Assembly: GCA_031308135.1 (NCBI GenBank)
Contig: JAHLJT010009419.1
Location: 187,489,829 to 187,553,828 of the forward strand
Direction of reading: 5' to 3'
DNA from: Acheta domesticus
Lineage: Eukaryota > Arthropoda > Insecta > Orthoptera > Gryllidae
DNA length: 64,000 bases
Shown: positions 35,351 to 47,125 of the stretch, in pieces
Position numbering within the stretch: the first letter of the stretch is position 1
How the letters are laid out: each line of letters begins with the position of its first letter
The notes under the pieces: generated by a model
The model's database searches: none
What the model was told of the DNA's origin: nothing
What the model saw: only the letters and a program-made list of their open reading frames with translations
Made by a program: the position numbers and the translations under genes

Positions 35351-38300
35351 GGTCTGATCTCATAATTTACTCCTCCGGTCGGGAAGGCAACTTCTCGTTA
35401 CATTGGGTTGGAACGGAAGTTCATTCCGTGTTTCGTCGTTGATGATGGACAACCTCCTATGCGACAGAATTGGCGAAATTTACAATTAGTATCAATGATA
35501 CAGAATTTGCTTGTTCTGTAGTTTGAGAACAAATATCCAAAGAAAACTAGAAATTGTGGTCTTAAAAGAGATCATAGAAAATCTCCTATATATTACAATA
35601 TTTATTGATAAGATAATATCTTGTATGTGGTAAGAGCCACATGAGAGATTTTCGTAAGGTGTTTTCAGAAAAATATGATAATAAATAAGTATTTAATGTT
35701 ATTTTACAGAATGTGTAGAATCGCTAAACTTTACCAATAGTGCATTATTAGCTTCAAAAAGTGTTTTTACTTCCTCCTGTATTTTTTTGACGCAGGAGGC
35801 TATCATCAACAACGATTTATTGTTGGTGCTTAAAAGGAAGCTCCGGAGAAGTGCGGTACTCCTCGTACCAATGTGTAAAGTGCAGTGTATTTTGAATGCT
35901 TATGAGAGGATTCAAAATTGGCTTCGGGCTCGCAAAGTGAGACTTGTGTTATTCATGATGGTGCTATTTCTGCCAAAAATAAATTTGAAAATGGTTTCCA
36001 CTTCGAAATTATCAAGGAAATAATATTCTGTTCATACGAAACCCGACCTTACGATATAATTGTCCACATAGCATACTGAAATTTTGTTTCAACTCGATAA
36101 TGCACGCACAGAATTCGTGTGACACATAATACACCACGCGCACGATAATGCGAGTGGAAATGAAAACCGGGAGTGCAACGCAGTCACAAATCTAAGCGTG
36201 TTGCTTTCGCCATATCCCAGGGTCATCGCTTTGGAACGACAAGTTTCCACTTCACAGCGCTGAGATCAGCGTCTCTGACCGTGTGTATCAAAACTTTTGT
36301 CACCATAAAAAGGGTCATTGTTGTATATTCAAAGGTTATGTCCAGGAGAGATGACATGGAGACCTCCAAGCCCTTCAGCGGAATTAGTCCTACGACATAT
36401 TACTTGTGGTGGTTAGAGCATCTGTCTGATTGTTACTTTGTCGCCGGACTATCTCCTTTCTTAGTAAAGAGAAACTATTGAAATACTGAGGTAAAATCGC
36501 GATTTATTGGTAGAAAAAATGTACATTTTGAAGTCCTGATATAGGAAAAAATGACAAATAATGTTCCTATTTGTAGTCAATTATTTCTTCTAAAAGATTG
36601 TGTACTCACAATCCATATTTTGTTACTCCTTGACACCTAAAAATTAACAGTGACTCAGTGACGGTAAAACGACCGGCTATCCGTCTGTGGTCAACACAAG
36701 AACCTAAACCTTTCAGATGTTATTTTCAATATTAATTTTCCCCGATAGATAGGAACAAACTCGAGATCTTGCGAATTTGAAGCGAATATTTTAATTTTTT
36801 GGGGGATCCTTGCCATGACATAACATTTTAAAAATTTTCTACAAGTGGTTCAATTTCTTTAATTAAATAATTTACTAGAATACACCAAATGGACGCTTAA
36901 AATGATCTTATTTTGATGAAATATCTGATTTCTGGAAAATTGCAAAAAGTTCAATTTCTTTCGGCGTTTTTAAACAACTACAATATTTATGATTGAGATT
37001 TTTTCCTTGATAAAATCTGCTGTTCAAAACCAACCTTAATGTAAGATTATGCTTTCGAAAACACGACGTTTTCGCGTAATTTGGGTGAAATAAAGCTACA
37101 TTTAAACAATTATTTTTCAAAAAGACTTCAAAGTTTCTGCTCGTTTGCATCAAAGGACGTGGTATGTAAAATGACACAGGTGCCATGTTCTTTAAAACTT
37201 TTCGGAATTTTGAAAAGTTATAAATAATTTGAGAAAGTATGTCCTGTTTAGCACCACTAATTTACATCATTTTATTCTTCTACCTCTGATACAGACACTC
37301 TAGCCATTACATATTTTGAAGTGCTCAGTCATTTCTTGGAAACTAATATTACCACACGCAGACTTAAACGAATTTTCTTTATCCTCTCTATGAAAAGCAT
37401 CATAGACTGACTATATTTTCTTCACATCTGTATACACAAGTTCACTTTGTAGTTATAAATAAGAATAGGACGTCTGATATCTTTTATCCAGGAATAACTT
37501 GTAAGAAACAATTACCAGAACACTGAATGCGAAAAAATATTCAGCTAATGGATATTAAACGATTTGCTATGCATCTGAATTATTACTCAATTAATCTATT
37601 ACTTCATGGATTTGATTTGAGTAAAAGAGAAATACATAATATTACGAAATGATTAGCTGGTTATTAGAATAAAAATCTAAGACATCAAAACTTGAAAATT
37701 TGTGTGTTTGAAAATTGATATCAAAAACGTTTTCATCATTATTTTGTAAAAATTCCTTTTAACAATCTTATTATCTTCTTAAATCATTCATATTTATAGA
37801 TAAAAAGTAATGTAAGTTTAATTTAAATTCCAAATGTAAAAATCCTGCAATAAACAATAAACTATGTTCATGCAATGTATAATTCCTTTCCCAAGATAGT
37901 TCAAAAACTTCCAATAGCCGAAACTTCCGTTATGGCCCTTCTACCATAACATAGGTAGAATGGCTATTTTACCTACATTATGGTAGAAGCGCCATTCTTG
38001 TATTAAACGAGTAAACATCTGAAAGAACAAAGTATTTTAAATACGCAATAAACGGTCTTAGTTAAAATGTTTTAAGTAAGTTTATTTATTAGCGATTTAA
38101 TATCAAAATACATTCTCCCATTGGCAATCACGACCTTACTTCTACTCGTATACTGCTCTTCTATTATAAGTTAAGCAATGGCAAAGAATTTTGACACGTG
38201 AAAGGAAAATTTTCAGATAAACGTGTAATCGCTTACCCTGTAAGGAAGATTAGCATTAGTATGTTTTTCTACAAGTGTCTCAATGAGTCACATGTATTCT

Positions 38301-40046
38301 TTTCTATTAGCCTAACGGTATGAAGCGTTTTCATCTTTCACCTTACAGCAAGTGGTCATAGGCCTCTCTCAAGAACAACAGTAACTTCAGATGACAATGT
38401 GTTGAAGCGTTATGCGTTTCATGCGCCCATTACCTCTCTTTTAGAGGCCTATCTTGCGGAAACGGTAAACTAGCGGAAAGGGGCATAACAACTCTGTGTA
38501 ACATTTAAACAACCTGTACCAGAGAACTAAGAGTAACCACTAACATTTAATGGTAAGTGTATACAAGTACTTTGGTCTAAGGGAGAAAATATACTGATGA
38601 GATAATTGTAGCCAAAGGAAAGAAAAGTACTTTTGTCGAACATTTTAATGCAATTATTTAATCATTATTTAGAATAATATTATTGTTATTTCAAAAAAAA
38701 AATAAGATCTTTAGCGAGACTTTAGAAATGGAGATTGCAGGAAGTAACCTAATGTTACGAATATCCTCAATTTCATTAATTTGTTCGTTACATTCGTATT
38801 TCAAGGAATTTCTTAATAGGAAAAAAACATCTGATGTAGTTTTATAATAATATGCCGTAGCTTCATTAAATTTGTAACCCATATGTCGGATCATCTGCTA
38901 TTTTTTTGGCTACTTGGCAATACGGTCATATCTTTTCGACCACTTTCTCTTTTAGCGACCCCCCGGCCATAATAATACTTATTGTTACGTTACTGATAAT
39001 AAATCATAAGTCGTAGCTTCTTTCCACATCTTCACTATTGCTTGCATTTTGTTTTTTAACACACTGAAAGAATTGACTAAAGAGTACTTTTTGCCCACTC
39101 ATGTCCCTGTCCACCCCACTCCACCTACCCTGTGCAGCGCGAAAAGATTCTGGCGTGTAAGCCGCATAACTGCTCGTCTATACTCTTGAATGGTAAAACA
39201 CCAAAACAGGAAAGTTGCTGCACCTTACGACTTGACGCTCTCCTCCTCATTTGCTGCAGGTGCTCCCAGACATATTGTTGCAAGTTAAAATAAAGATCCG
39301 ATTGTATCAATTATTATGATATTGCGCCAGATATTTTATTTCTGATAACAAAATTATCATAAACACCACACCACTTTATACTACATGTTTCTATTGGTAT
39401 TTGTAAAGAATTAGTTAATACCATGGATTCCAATACATGTTTTACGGTACTGTAAATAATTTTATTAGCATATTTGTTAAGTATTTTTTCAATCAATACC
39501 TTATTTACCATTTTATTGATTTTATACGGACTTTTGCAACAGTTCTCTTTCATAGTTATTTAACATGAGATTGTAGGAATATAAAGTAGTCGTTATTTTG
39601 GTTAGATTACAGTTTTTGGATATTAAATTCATTACTAAAATGTGAAAAAACGGGGCCGTTAAGTTTTCAAAAGTGGTTAAATAAAATTCTGCTACCGATC
39701 ACTAGAAATGTTTAGAGTACCTTTTGGTTATATATTATTTTCATAAGATCAAGACATAACATATTATTTGTAATGTTTTTGAATAGACAGAAATTGGGAG
39801 AATGAACGCCTATCTGATGTCATTTTCTTCGTTGCGTCATTTTCAATACCAACCACAATACAATTTTAATTAACATAAGCAAGCCTGTGAGTGTGAGATT
39901 GCACAATGCAAGGATATCTTAACAGCTGATGAAGCAAAGATGGCGAATTTGTAGGTTAGAAGTGGAGTGTTTTTAAATGCAAATATCAGTGAGTGTAAAT
40001 AAACGCAATAGCCGTCAATCACCTGACACATCTGTCCATTTTTGGA
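35350..40046. other. Long AT-rich stretch with one exon-like frame
   Basis: About 4.7 kb, mostly AT-rich, no repeats of defined boundary. One exon-like segment at 35,795-35,936 is listed separately. A short local inverted repeat ('cttctaccataa'/'ttatggtagaag') lies at 37,937-37,990. Other frames (36,173-36,481, 36,908-37,186, 39,314-39,553) are unrecognised. Confidence 0.45.
35795..35936 (+). other. Exon-like frame with splice-site-like borders
   Basis: A pyrimidine-rich tract ending 'tttttttgacgcag' precedes a frame open from 35,795; a donor-like 'aaa/gtgaga' follows at 35,937. The 47-codon peptide begins EAIINNDLLLVLKRKLRR and ends YERIQNWLRARK, a plausible helical composition. The same frame stays open past the donor to 36,020. 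I recognise no family. Splice-like signals of this quality occur by chance in AT-rich DNA. Confidence 0.2.
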
Positions 40047-41649
40047 AACTAGTGGTGGCTACAGAATGGCACAGACTTTTTCGTATTAGTTTTCTATTTT
40101 CTTGGGTCTTCGCAAGCTATTCCGAATTGCCACAAACTCTTTCTTGCAAGCTACTAATTTCTCGGTTTCTTAATTTTTCTTAATTTTTCGGTTTGCTATT
40201 GGTAGAACGGGAAATATTAATTTAAGAATATTAAAGAACACAAAAACCTAGCCGTAAATGGCAATTTTCTTTTAAAAATTATGTGCCGTTTAAGAGAAAA
40301 TGGCGTTTTAGCACTACTAAAATGCGAAATTTGAAGCTCATGTTCACAGAAAATGTTTGAGTTTTCAAAATACTTTATTTGAAGTTGTTTGAAGCACTTA
40401 CACTCAAAAATATAATAATGTTTACAAATTGCTGGTAATGTGCATATTAAAGATGTGAGAGATCTTTAAAAAAATACAGTTATGTAATTTTGAAAAAACA
40501 AAAAAAATAACTCAAATAAACTTTACGCTATACTAAAGAGTGTAATTAGCACTATCTGTACAAGATATGTATGAGAAAATGGCGTTTGAGCGTTTCTGAA
40601 AATGCGACATTTTGAGCTACTTTTCACAGAAAACGATAGTGTTTTCGAGAAACTTTACTTGACATTATTTAAAGCATATATACTTGTAAATATACGAATG
40701 TGAAAAAATCGCCGATAATGTAAATATTAACGACGTGAGAGACAAGTAAAACAATTTTAATTTTTGTAATTTTTTGAAAAAACTAACCTATCGACCAATA
40801 TGGCTTTTATGTCATTAATAGAGTACATTTATCACTATCCCTACCAAAAGTTTAAAGAAAATATTTGGAGCCGTTTTTGAGAAAATCTTGTTTTTGTAAT
40901 TTTTTAAAATTGCACATATCGCGCACAATATTGCACGAAAACTACCAAAATTTTGAAAAACATTTACATGACCTTTATTAAAGAACTCAAAATGCAGAAC
41001 AAATTTTATTTGAAGGAAAAAATCTCTATCTTCAATTTTGTAGTTGGAGAAAGACGCCGAAAAAAATTCAAATTTCCACAATTTCGAACTTCAGAGCTGT
41101 ACGTGAAAATTAGACTTATGCCATGATTAAAAGTGTATTTTACTCTATTCTTACAAGAATTTAAAGAAAAAATTTGGGGCCGTTTTTGAGATAATTTTGA
41201 AAATCCCGGGGGGCGTCATATAAAGTACCCCCAAATTTTGAAGAATCTTTTTCAAAATCTCAAAGCTTCGGCTAGAATCAGATCGACCGGGTAATATCCA
41301 GTTTGGAAGAAATCGTACGTATGGTTTAGGCGCTAGCAGTGTTCACAGGCGGACGGGCGGACGGACGGACGGACGGACGGACGGACGGACGGACGGACGG
41401 ACGGACGTTTTCCTTTCAATTGGGTTTTCGGTATCAAGGACCAAGAAAACAGGGTTTCTGGCTACACCACGTGTTAGGGGATTTTTTTTCTTAATTTAGC
41501 AACTGGGTTTATGCACTTATTCGTTTTCACGGCACGGCAATTAATTTTTTTCCGCCGAAAATTGGCCATTTTTTCGCGCAGCATTACATAACTTTCCCTA
41601 TACTACGTAAATTACTTCGTGTATACGTACGTATACGGGAAAGTAAAAA
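40047..41649 (+). repeat. Family R repeat, copy 2: left arm of giant inverted repeat
   Basis: About 1.6 kb that is the reverse complement of 43,070-44,648. The outer end contains 'gctacagaatggcacagac' followed by 'tttttcgtattag'; the inner end is 'gtatacgtacgtatacggga' plus aagtaaaaa. The motif actttcccgtat (as spelled in copy 3) at one end and atacgggaaagt at the other suggest terminal inverted repeats of about 11-12 bp for a single unit. No coding frame of note. Confidence 0.9.
41350..41407. repeat. (GGAC)n microsatellite inside R copy 2
   Basis: About 14 GGAC units. The same position holds a short mixed GTCC/GTCTGTCC run in copy 3 (43,307-43,340, complement) and only one or two units in copy 1 (about 830-850). 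Confidence 0.95.
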
Positions 41650-43069
41650 AAAATATTGCACTTCAGTAAGGTGGAAGGCAAATGACCTAAGCACTAAAGG
41701 ATTGAATTACAAAGCAACGTCTGAATATAATTCTGATGACAATTTTGATGAATACTTTATAAAATAATAAAATTATTGAGATAGAGATGTATTAAAAATA
41801 TCGTATGGCGTCAGTGGATCCGGTGTAACTGCAGTTCCAATCAAGCAGATTCTCTGCAATATCACCCTGGGATACTATACTAAACATCATTCCGTAATGG
41901 ATCATTCTTAGCTCGTAGCTCTCTCCAAAACTTTTATTCTCTCCTCGCTAATGCAGCGTTTCGAAGTACTAGTTCCCGAGTCGATGCATGTGCCAGACAT
42001 TCCGAAGCGCACAGCGGCAGCCGACGGGCAGACGCGCGGCGAACGGGCGAGCGAGAGGTCGCTTCCATCGCGCGTAATGAGGAAACGGCCGGCGAGGAGC
42101 GCGGGCGGGCGAGCGGGAGTACAGCGCGTGGGCGTGGGCGGGCGGGCGGGCGCAATTCCCGCGGGCGGGGTCGCCCCGCGCGCGCACAATGGCTCGTCCC
42201 CGCCTCCCCCTCCCCCGGCGGGGGTCTCGTTGTCTGAGGGTGCCCGGCTCCATTCCTGGGAACGACCAACGCCACCGACGCCGCCGCCGCCGCGGTGGCG
42301 GAAACCGCTTTCGCGAAACACGGCCGCCTGCTTCAAAGCCATCGCCTGCCGGCTTGCGGGATTGACGTGTTAAACCCGACGGCGCGCGTGTTCGACACCC
42401 GGGCGACCGCTCCGCCGCGCCCCTGCCCCGCCCCTGCCCCGCTCAGGCTCAGTTCCAACCCGGCGCGCGGCGGTGCTCCGCTTCGCTTGCTCCCGCCCCT
42501 TCTTCCGGCTTGAGCCCACGCTCCTCGCCTTGTTCCCTGTTGAATCGATTCTCATCGCTTCGTTTCTCCATGCCCCGTTTCTCCATGCTTCGTTTCTCTT
42601 CAACTCGTTTCACCATGCCTCTTTTCTGCTTGCCTCGTTTCTGATTGTCTCGTTTCTCATCTCGTTTCTCCAAGCTCCGTTTCTTCATGCCGCGGTTCTC
42701 CACTCTCCTTTTCTGCGTGCCCCGTTTCTCCATTCCCCTTTTTCTCCGTGTCGCTTTTCTCCATGCCCCGTTTCTCCATACCTCATTTCTCTTTGACTCT
42801 TTTGTCTCTGCCTTATTTCGCTATGTCTCGTGTCTCTCTGCCTTGTGTCCTCTCTGCCTTGTGTCCTCTCTGCCTTGTGTCTCCCTGCCTCGTGTCTCTC
42901 TCCCTCGTTTCTCCCTGCCCCGTTTCTCTATGATACGTTTCTCTCTGCCTCGTTTTTCTATGCTCAATTTCTTTATGCTTTTTCTATGTCTAGTTTCTCC
43001 ATGTCTCGTTTCCTCTCATCTCTCATCGCCAGCTTGCCATTCTTTACCATGCTGCTTACGTCCGTGCTA
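41650..43069. other. Spacer of giant inverted repeat: CpG-rich block and pyrimidine array
   Basis: 1.4 kb between the R arms. It opens with about 300 bp of AT-rich DNA, then a CpG-dense block (41,990-42,530), then about 500 bp of degenerate pyrimidine-rich tandem sequence. Arg/Ala/Pro-rich frames on both strands in the CpG block have no domain I recognise. Confidence 0.6.
42530..43045. repeat. Degenerate ~16-bp pyrimidine-rich tandem repeat
   Basis: Repeats of 'ctcgtttctccatgcc' and 'cttgtgtcctctctgc' variants, with an internal near-perfect stretch of 'ctctgccttgtgtcct' at 42,836-42,885. Ser/Phe/Leu frames are by-products. Confidence 0.85.
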
Positions 43070-44648
43070 TTTTTACTTTCCCGTATACGTACGTATACAC
43101 GAAGTAATTTACGTAGTATAGGGAAAGTTATGTAATGCTGCGCGAAAAAATGGCCAATTTTCGGCTGAAAAAAAATTCATTGCCGGTCCGTGAAAACGAA
43201 AAAGTGGACAAAATCAGTTGTTAAATTAAGAAAAAAATCCCTTAACACGTGGTGTAGCCAGAACCCTCTTTGTGGGTCCTTGATACCGAACAACCAATTG
43301 AAAGCAAAACGTCCGTCTGTCCGTCCGTCTGTCCGTGTGTGAACAGTGCTGGCGCCTAAATCATACGTACAATTGCTTCCAAACTGGATATTCCCAGGTC
43401 GATCTGGTTCTAGTCGAAGCTTTGAGATTTTGAAAAAGATTCTTCCATATTTGGGGATACTTTATATGAAGCCCCCCGGGGATTTTCAAAATTTTCTCAG
43501 AAACGGCTCCAAATTTTTTCTTTAAATTTCTTGTATGAATAGAGTAAAATACACTTATTAACATGGCATAGGGCCGATTTTCACGGATTACTCTGAATTT
43601 TCGAAAATTTTTTTTTTCGGCGTCTTTCTCCAACTACAAAATTGAAGATAGAGATTTTTCCTTCAAAAAAATTTGATCTGCATATTAATTTCTTTCATAA
43701 AGGTAATGTAAATGTTTTTCAAAATTTTAGTAGTCTTCGTGCAATATTGCGTACAATATGTTAAATTTTTAAAAATTACAAAAACAAGATTTTCTCAAAA
43801 ACGGCTCCAATTTTTTTTCTTTTAACTAGTGGTAAATGTACTCTATCAGATGATATAAAAGCCATATTGATCTATAAGTTGTTTTTTTCAAAAATATAAA
43901 TTTTTTCACATGTTTCTCACGTCGATAATATTTACATTAGCAGAATTTTTTTCACATTATTATATTAACGAATACATGTGCTTTAAATAATGTCAAGTAA
44001 AGTTTCTCGATAACACAACTGTTTTCTGTGAAAAGTAGCTCAAAATTTCGCATTTTCAGAAACGCTCAAACGCCATTTTTTCATATATGGCTGCAATTTT
44101 TTTTCTTTACACTTTTGTAACGGATAGTGCTAATTACACTCTTTAGTATAGCGTAAAGTTTATTTTGAGTTATTTTTTTGTTTTTTAAAAAATTACATAA
44201 TTGTTTTTTTTGAAAGATCTCTCACATCTTTAATATGCACATTACCAGCAATTTGTAAACATTATTATATTTGTGAGTGTAAGTGCTTCAAATAACTTCA
44301 AATAAAGTATTTTGAAAACTCAAACATTTTCTGTGAAAATGAGCTTCAAATTTCGCATTTTTTAGCAGCGCTAAAACGCCATTTTCTCTTAAAAGGCACA
44401 TAATTTTTAAAAGAAAATTGCAATTTGTGACTAGGTTTCTGTGTTCTTTAATATTCTAAAATTAATATTTTTGTTCTACAAATAGGAAACCGAAAAATTA
44501 AGAAAATGACAAAAAAAATGTACTTTTGGTGGTGATAGATGACAGCTGGCAAAAAAGAGTTTGTTTCAATTCCGAATAGCTAGCAAACACCAAAGGAAAT
44601 AGAAAACTAATACGGGAAAGTCTGTGCCATTCCGTAGCACCATTAGTT
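43070..44648 (-). repeat. Family R repeat, copy 3: right arm of giant inverted repeat
   Basis: Reverse complement of 40,047-41,649 over its full length, with scattered substitutions and indels. It starts 'tttttactttcccgtatacg' and ends 'gaatagctagcaaacacc…acgggaaagtctgtgcc…gtagcaccattagtt'. The outer homology extends about 25 bp beyond the putative terminal repeat, which hints that the palindrome was made by inverted duplication of a larger segment rather than by two independent insertions. Confidence 0.9.
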
Positions 44649-45571
44649 GTTACCTCACAACTTCCGGTCTCGCTTTCTCCTGGTCAGCCTAGCCGTTTCA
44701 ACGTTGACGTAACCGCCGCCTTGTACCGCATAATTCTGCTTCTATCTCATCGTGCCTCACTTCGCTACTTTCTGCCTAGGTGTCCAAGCCCACGGCCCCC
44801 CTCCCCTCCGCGACAGTACTTCCTCTGCCGTGCCAATTACTGCCCCATGTCTGCCCATACCCTTTCAACCTCGTAGCTTTCTGCCAACTAAACTCTTTGC
44901 CTCCCCGTACCTATTCACCATCAAAGCTCTAAAGGGAACGATTCTGATAGCCCTCCTAATAGACTCACTATACTGAACGATTTTAAGTGCGGCTCCAAAG
45001 AAAAGAGAAAAATTAGTTGAGTTCACTATAAGTTGAGTAGATCGCATCATTTCTTCATTCATAAAAAGCTACGAAATATGCGTTGTTTGAAAACGCGAGG
45101 CCGAGGCGAAAAGAATGAGCAGTTGCTCTTTCTTATAGAACATCCTGTTGTGTGCTGGTTAAAACGATTGATTGTGATAATCAATTGTAAAGTATTTATT
45201 TTTCTTAATTATATATCATTCTTGTGATGTCTACGGAAAATATGAAAGAGGTGAGGAAGTTCTGATTATAGTTTGGAAACTGTATTTAATACATTTTGTT
45301 TCTGATATTATTCATTTCATACACTTTGTATTTAATTCCAGTAATGACCTTAAACAAATCAGTAATTACATTAAAATAATGGCGGTAGTAGGATTTGCTG
45401 TTATAGGCCAAAACAATATCTATGAATATAGGTGTAAAGATCTGGTAAATATTAAGGGTAATATAAGGACTTTGCAGTACTTGATGTCGTAACTTTTCTA
45501 CATCTCTTCTTTCTGTGCGATATCATCACACTTTAGCTAGTCTAATGAATGTTTCTTCTTCTAGCTTGCTG
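44649..45571. other. No gene recognised
   Basis: Mixed sequence with a C-rich patch (44,750-44,890). Nothing supported. Confidence 0.4.
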
Positions 45572-45579
45572 CGTGATGA

Positions 45580-46443
45580 CTAGAGACCGGAAAAATATGT
45601 ATTATGAAACATCAAAAAATGTATATAAACTTCTCATGAGAACAGTAAGAATATGTAATAAATATGTAAAATCAGCTATATTATGTAATATTAAAATTCA
45701 CTAATTATAAACACATTTACATATACAAAATTATATACATAAAAAGTCCTAAACAAATTTTAAAAATGATATAATAGTTTTGAAAATTATTTGGAGACAC
45801 AAGTTGATGCACACTTTGCAAAAGATAACTTTTCCTTCAGTAGTAGAGCTTCATCTACTACAATCTAGGTCCATAGTTTTGCAGTTTGACTAGACACAAT
45901 CAATATATTAACATCGCATCATAAAAAACTAGCGATATCTTCGATCAGCCAACTATCACTGCAGCGTGGAGACCAAGAAATCATCGAATGTTAAACGTCG
46001 GCGATCACCAATGTTTTCTCCGAAAATAAGGTCAAAGGTTACGATCCGCGGTGTCAGGATTCTTTTCACATAAAAGGTGAAAATAATCTCAGTCGCACTT
46101 TCTGCCATTGAGATGTGACTGAAGCAGGCGCACCGGACTGTGAGAACACACCGCGTCTTCATGTAGGGAACCTGGAGTTGATAGCACGCAGTAACAATAT
46201 AGGAAAAATGCTGATATTTAAAAAATATTTCTTTTCCTAAAAATATGTAATAAAATTAAGAAAATCGATAAAATGAAAAAATTGTGAAAATACCAAAATA
46301 TGTAATATAGTACTGAATATGTAAAAATGTGTTAAGAAATAATTGGATATTGTGTTAGGATGGGACGATTCGCCAAGATTACAAATTTGAGATCAGTAAG
46401 TAGAAATACAAAAAATATGTAATTACATGAAAATCCGGTCTCT
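45580..46443. mobile_element. Non-autonomous hAT-like element, 864 bp, 8-bp target duplication
   Basis: Inverted termini 'agagaccgga' (from 45,582) and 'tccggtctct' (to 46,443), each followed inward by AT-rich 'atgta-tta', flanked by exact 8-bp direct repeats CGTGATGA (45,572-45,579 and 46,444-46,451). An 8-bp duplication with short inverted ends is characteristic of hAT transposons. Both subterminal regions carry repeated 'atatgtaata' words (about 45,594, 45,653, 45,663, 45,682, 46,234, 46,305, 46,316, 46,416), as expected of transposase-binding sites. No transposase frame, so mobilised in trans. Confidence 0.85.
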
Positions 46444-46451
46444 CGTGATGA

Positions 46452-46808
46452 CACGCAGCCTCCCTTGTCTCCCCGCTCCCATCCTGCGCTGCACCAATGC
46501 GTGTGTGCTCCCGTCGCCCTCCGCCTTGCTCAGCTTGCGCCTCGCGCGCCGCCGCCGCCGCCGCCGTTTTGTCGCCCTCGCAGCCGATTTAACGCCGGCG
46601 AATGGCCGGCCTCGTCATTGCGAAACGATCTTGCTTCATTTACCCCGGGCTTTGGTTAAAGCTGATCCGTTCTGTTCCCACTCAATTGAACTTCGCTCAC
46701 AGAATTTGCTTCTAAACGATTGAATACGTAGTGTTGTACTTACATTTTATATTTACTTTATACATACTTTTTAATACATACATTTTATGTATACTTTATA
46801 TAAGTTTA
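46452..46808. other. CpG-rich patch then AT-rich DNA
   Basis: CpG-rich sequence with a short CCG run (46,547-46,566) to about 46,690, then AT-rich 'tacttta-tacata' words to 46,808. No gene recognised. Confidence 0.4.
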
Positions 46809-46855
46809 AATAGAGTACATTATGAGAGCGTAGGCTTCCGCGGCCGGAGTCAATA

Positions 46856-47125
46856 TTAAGTTGGCTGTCCGGGTGACGCCGCGTCCATGGCAAAGGTGCC
46901 GACGTTTCGGTCCGCCATTCTGCGACCTTCCTCAGGGCGTAATGCACGGAGTTGTACTGTGCACGGGTTATATAGGGCTACGTTCCCCTTCTACCTGTGT
47001 ACCGGTTGGCCGGGTGGTCGGCCAATGCGGAGAGAGTGCACCGGCCAAATCAGGGCCGGGCTCTCCGCGGGGCGCTGTTGACGGACGGCGCTCCGTCCGT
47101 TACCGGACGTAGGGGAGCAGCTAGG
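46856..47125. repeat. Penelope-like element copy 1, left terminal arm
   Basis: 270 bp, reverse complement of 48,707-48,976. The two arms differ mainly by single-base length changes in short homopolymers, so the insertion is young or the arms are homogenised. It contains 'gacgtttcgg…cctcaggg', the complement of a hammerhead-like core. The C-terminal endonuclease frame runs into this arm. Confidence 0.93.
46897..46940 (-). ncRNA. Hammerhead-ribozyme-like motif in left arm
   Basis: On the minus strand: CTGAGGA, one extra A, stem II GGTCGC paired with GCGGACC (one bulge here), GAAAC and a GTC triplet, with GCC/GGC able to start stem I. Penelope-like terminal repeats are known to carry hammerhead motifs. 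The additional base after CTGANGA and the very short helix III depart from the canonical fold, so cleavage activity is uncertain. Confidence 0.5.
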
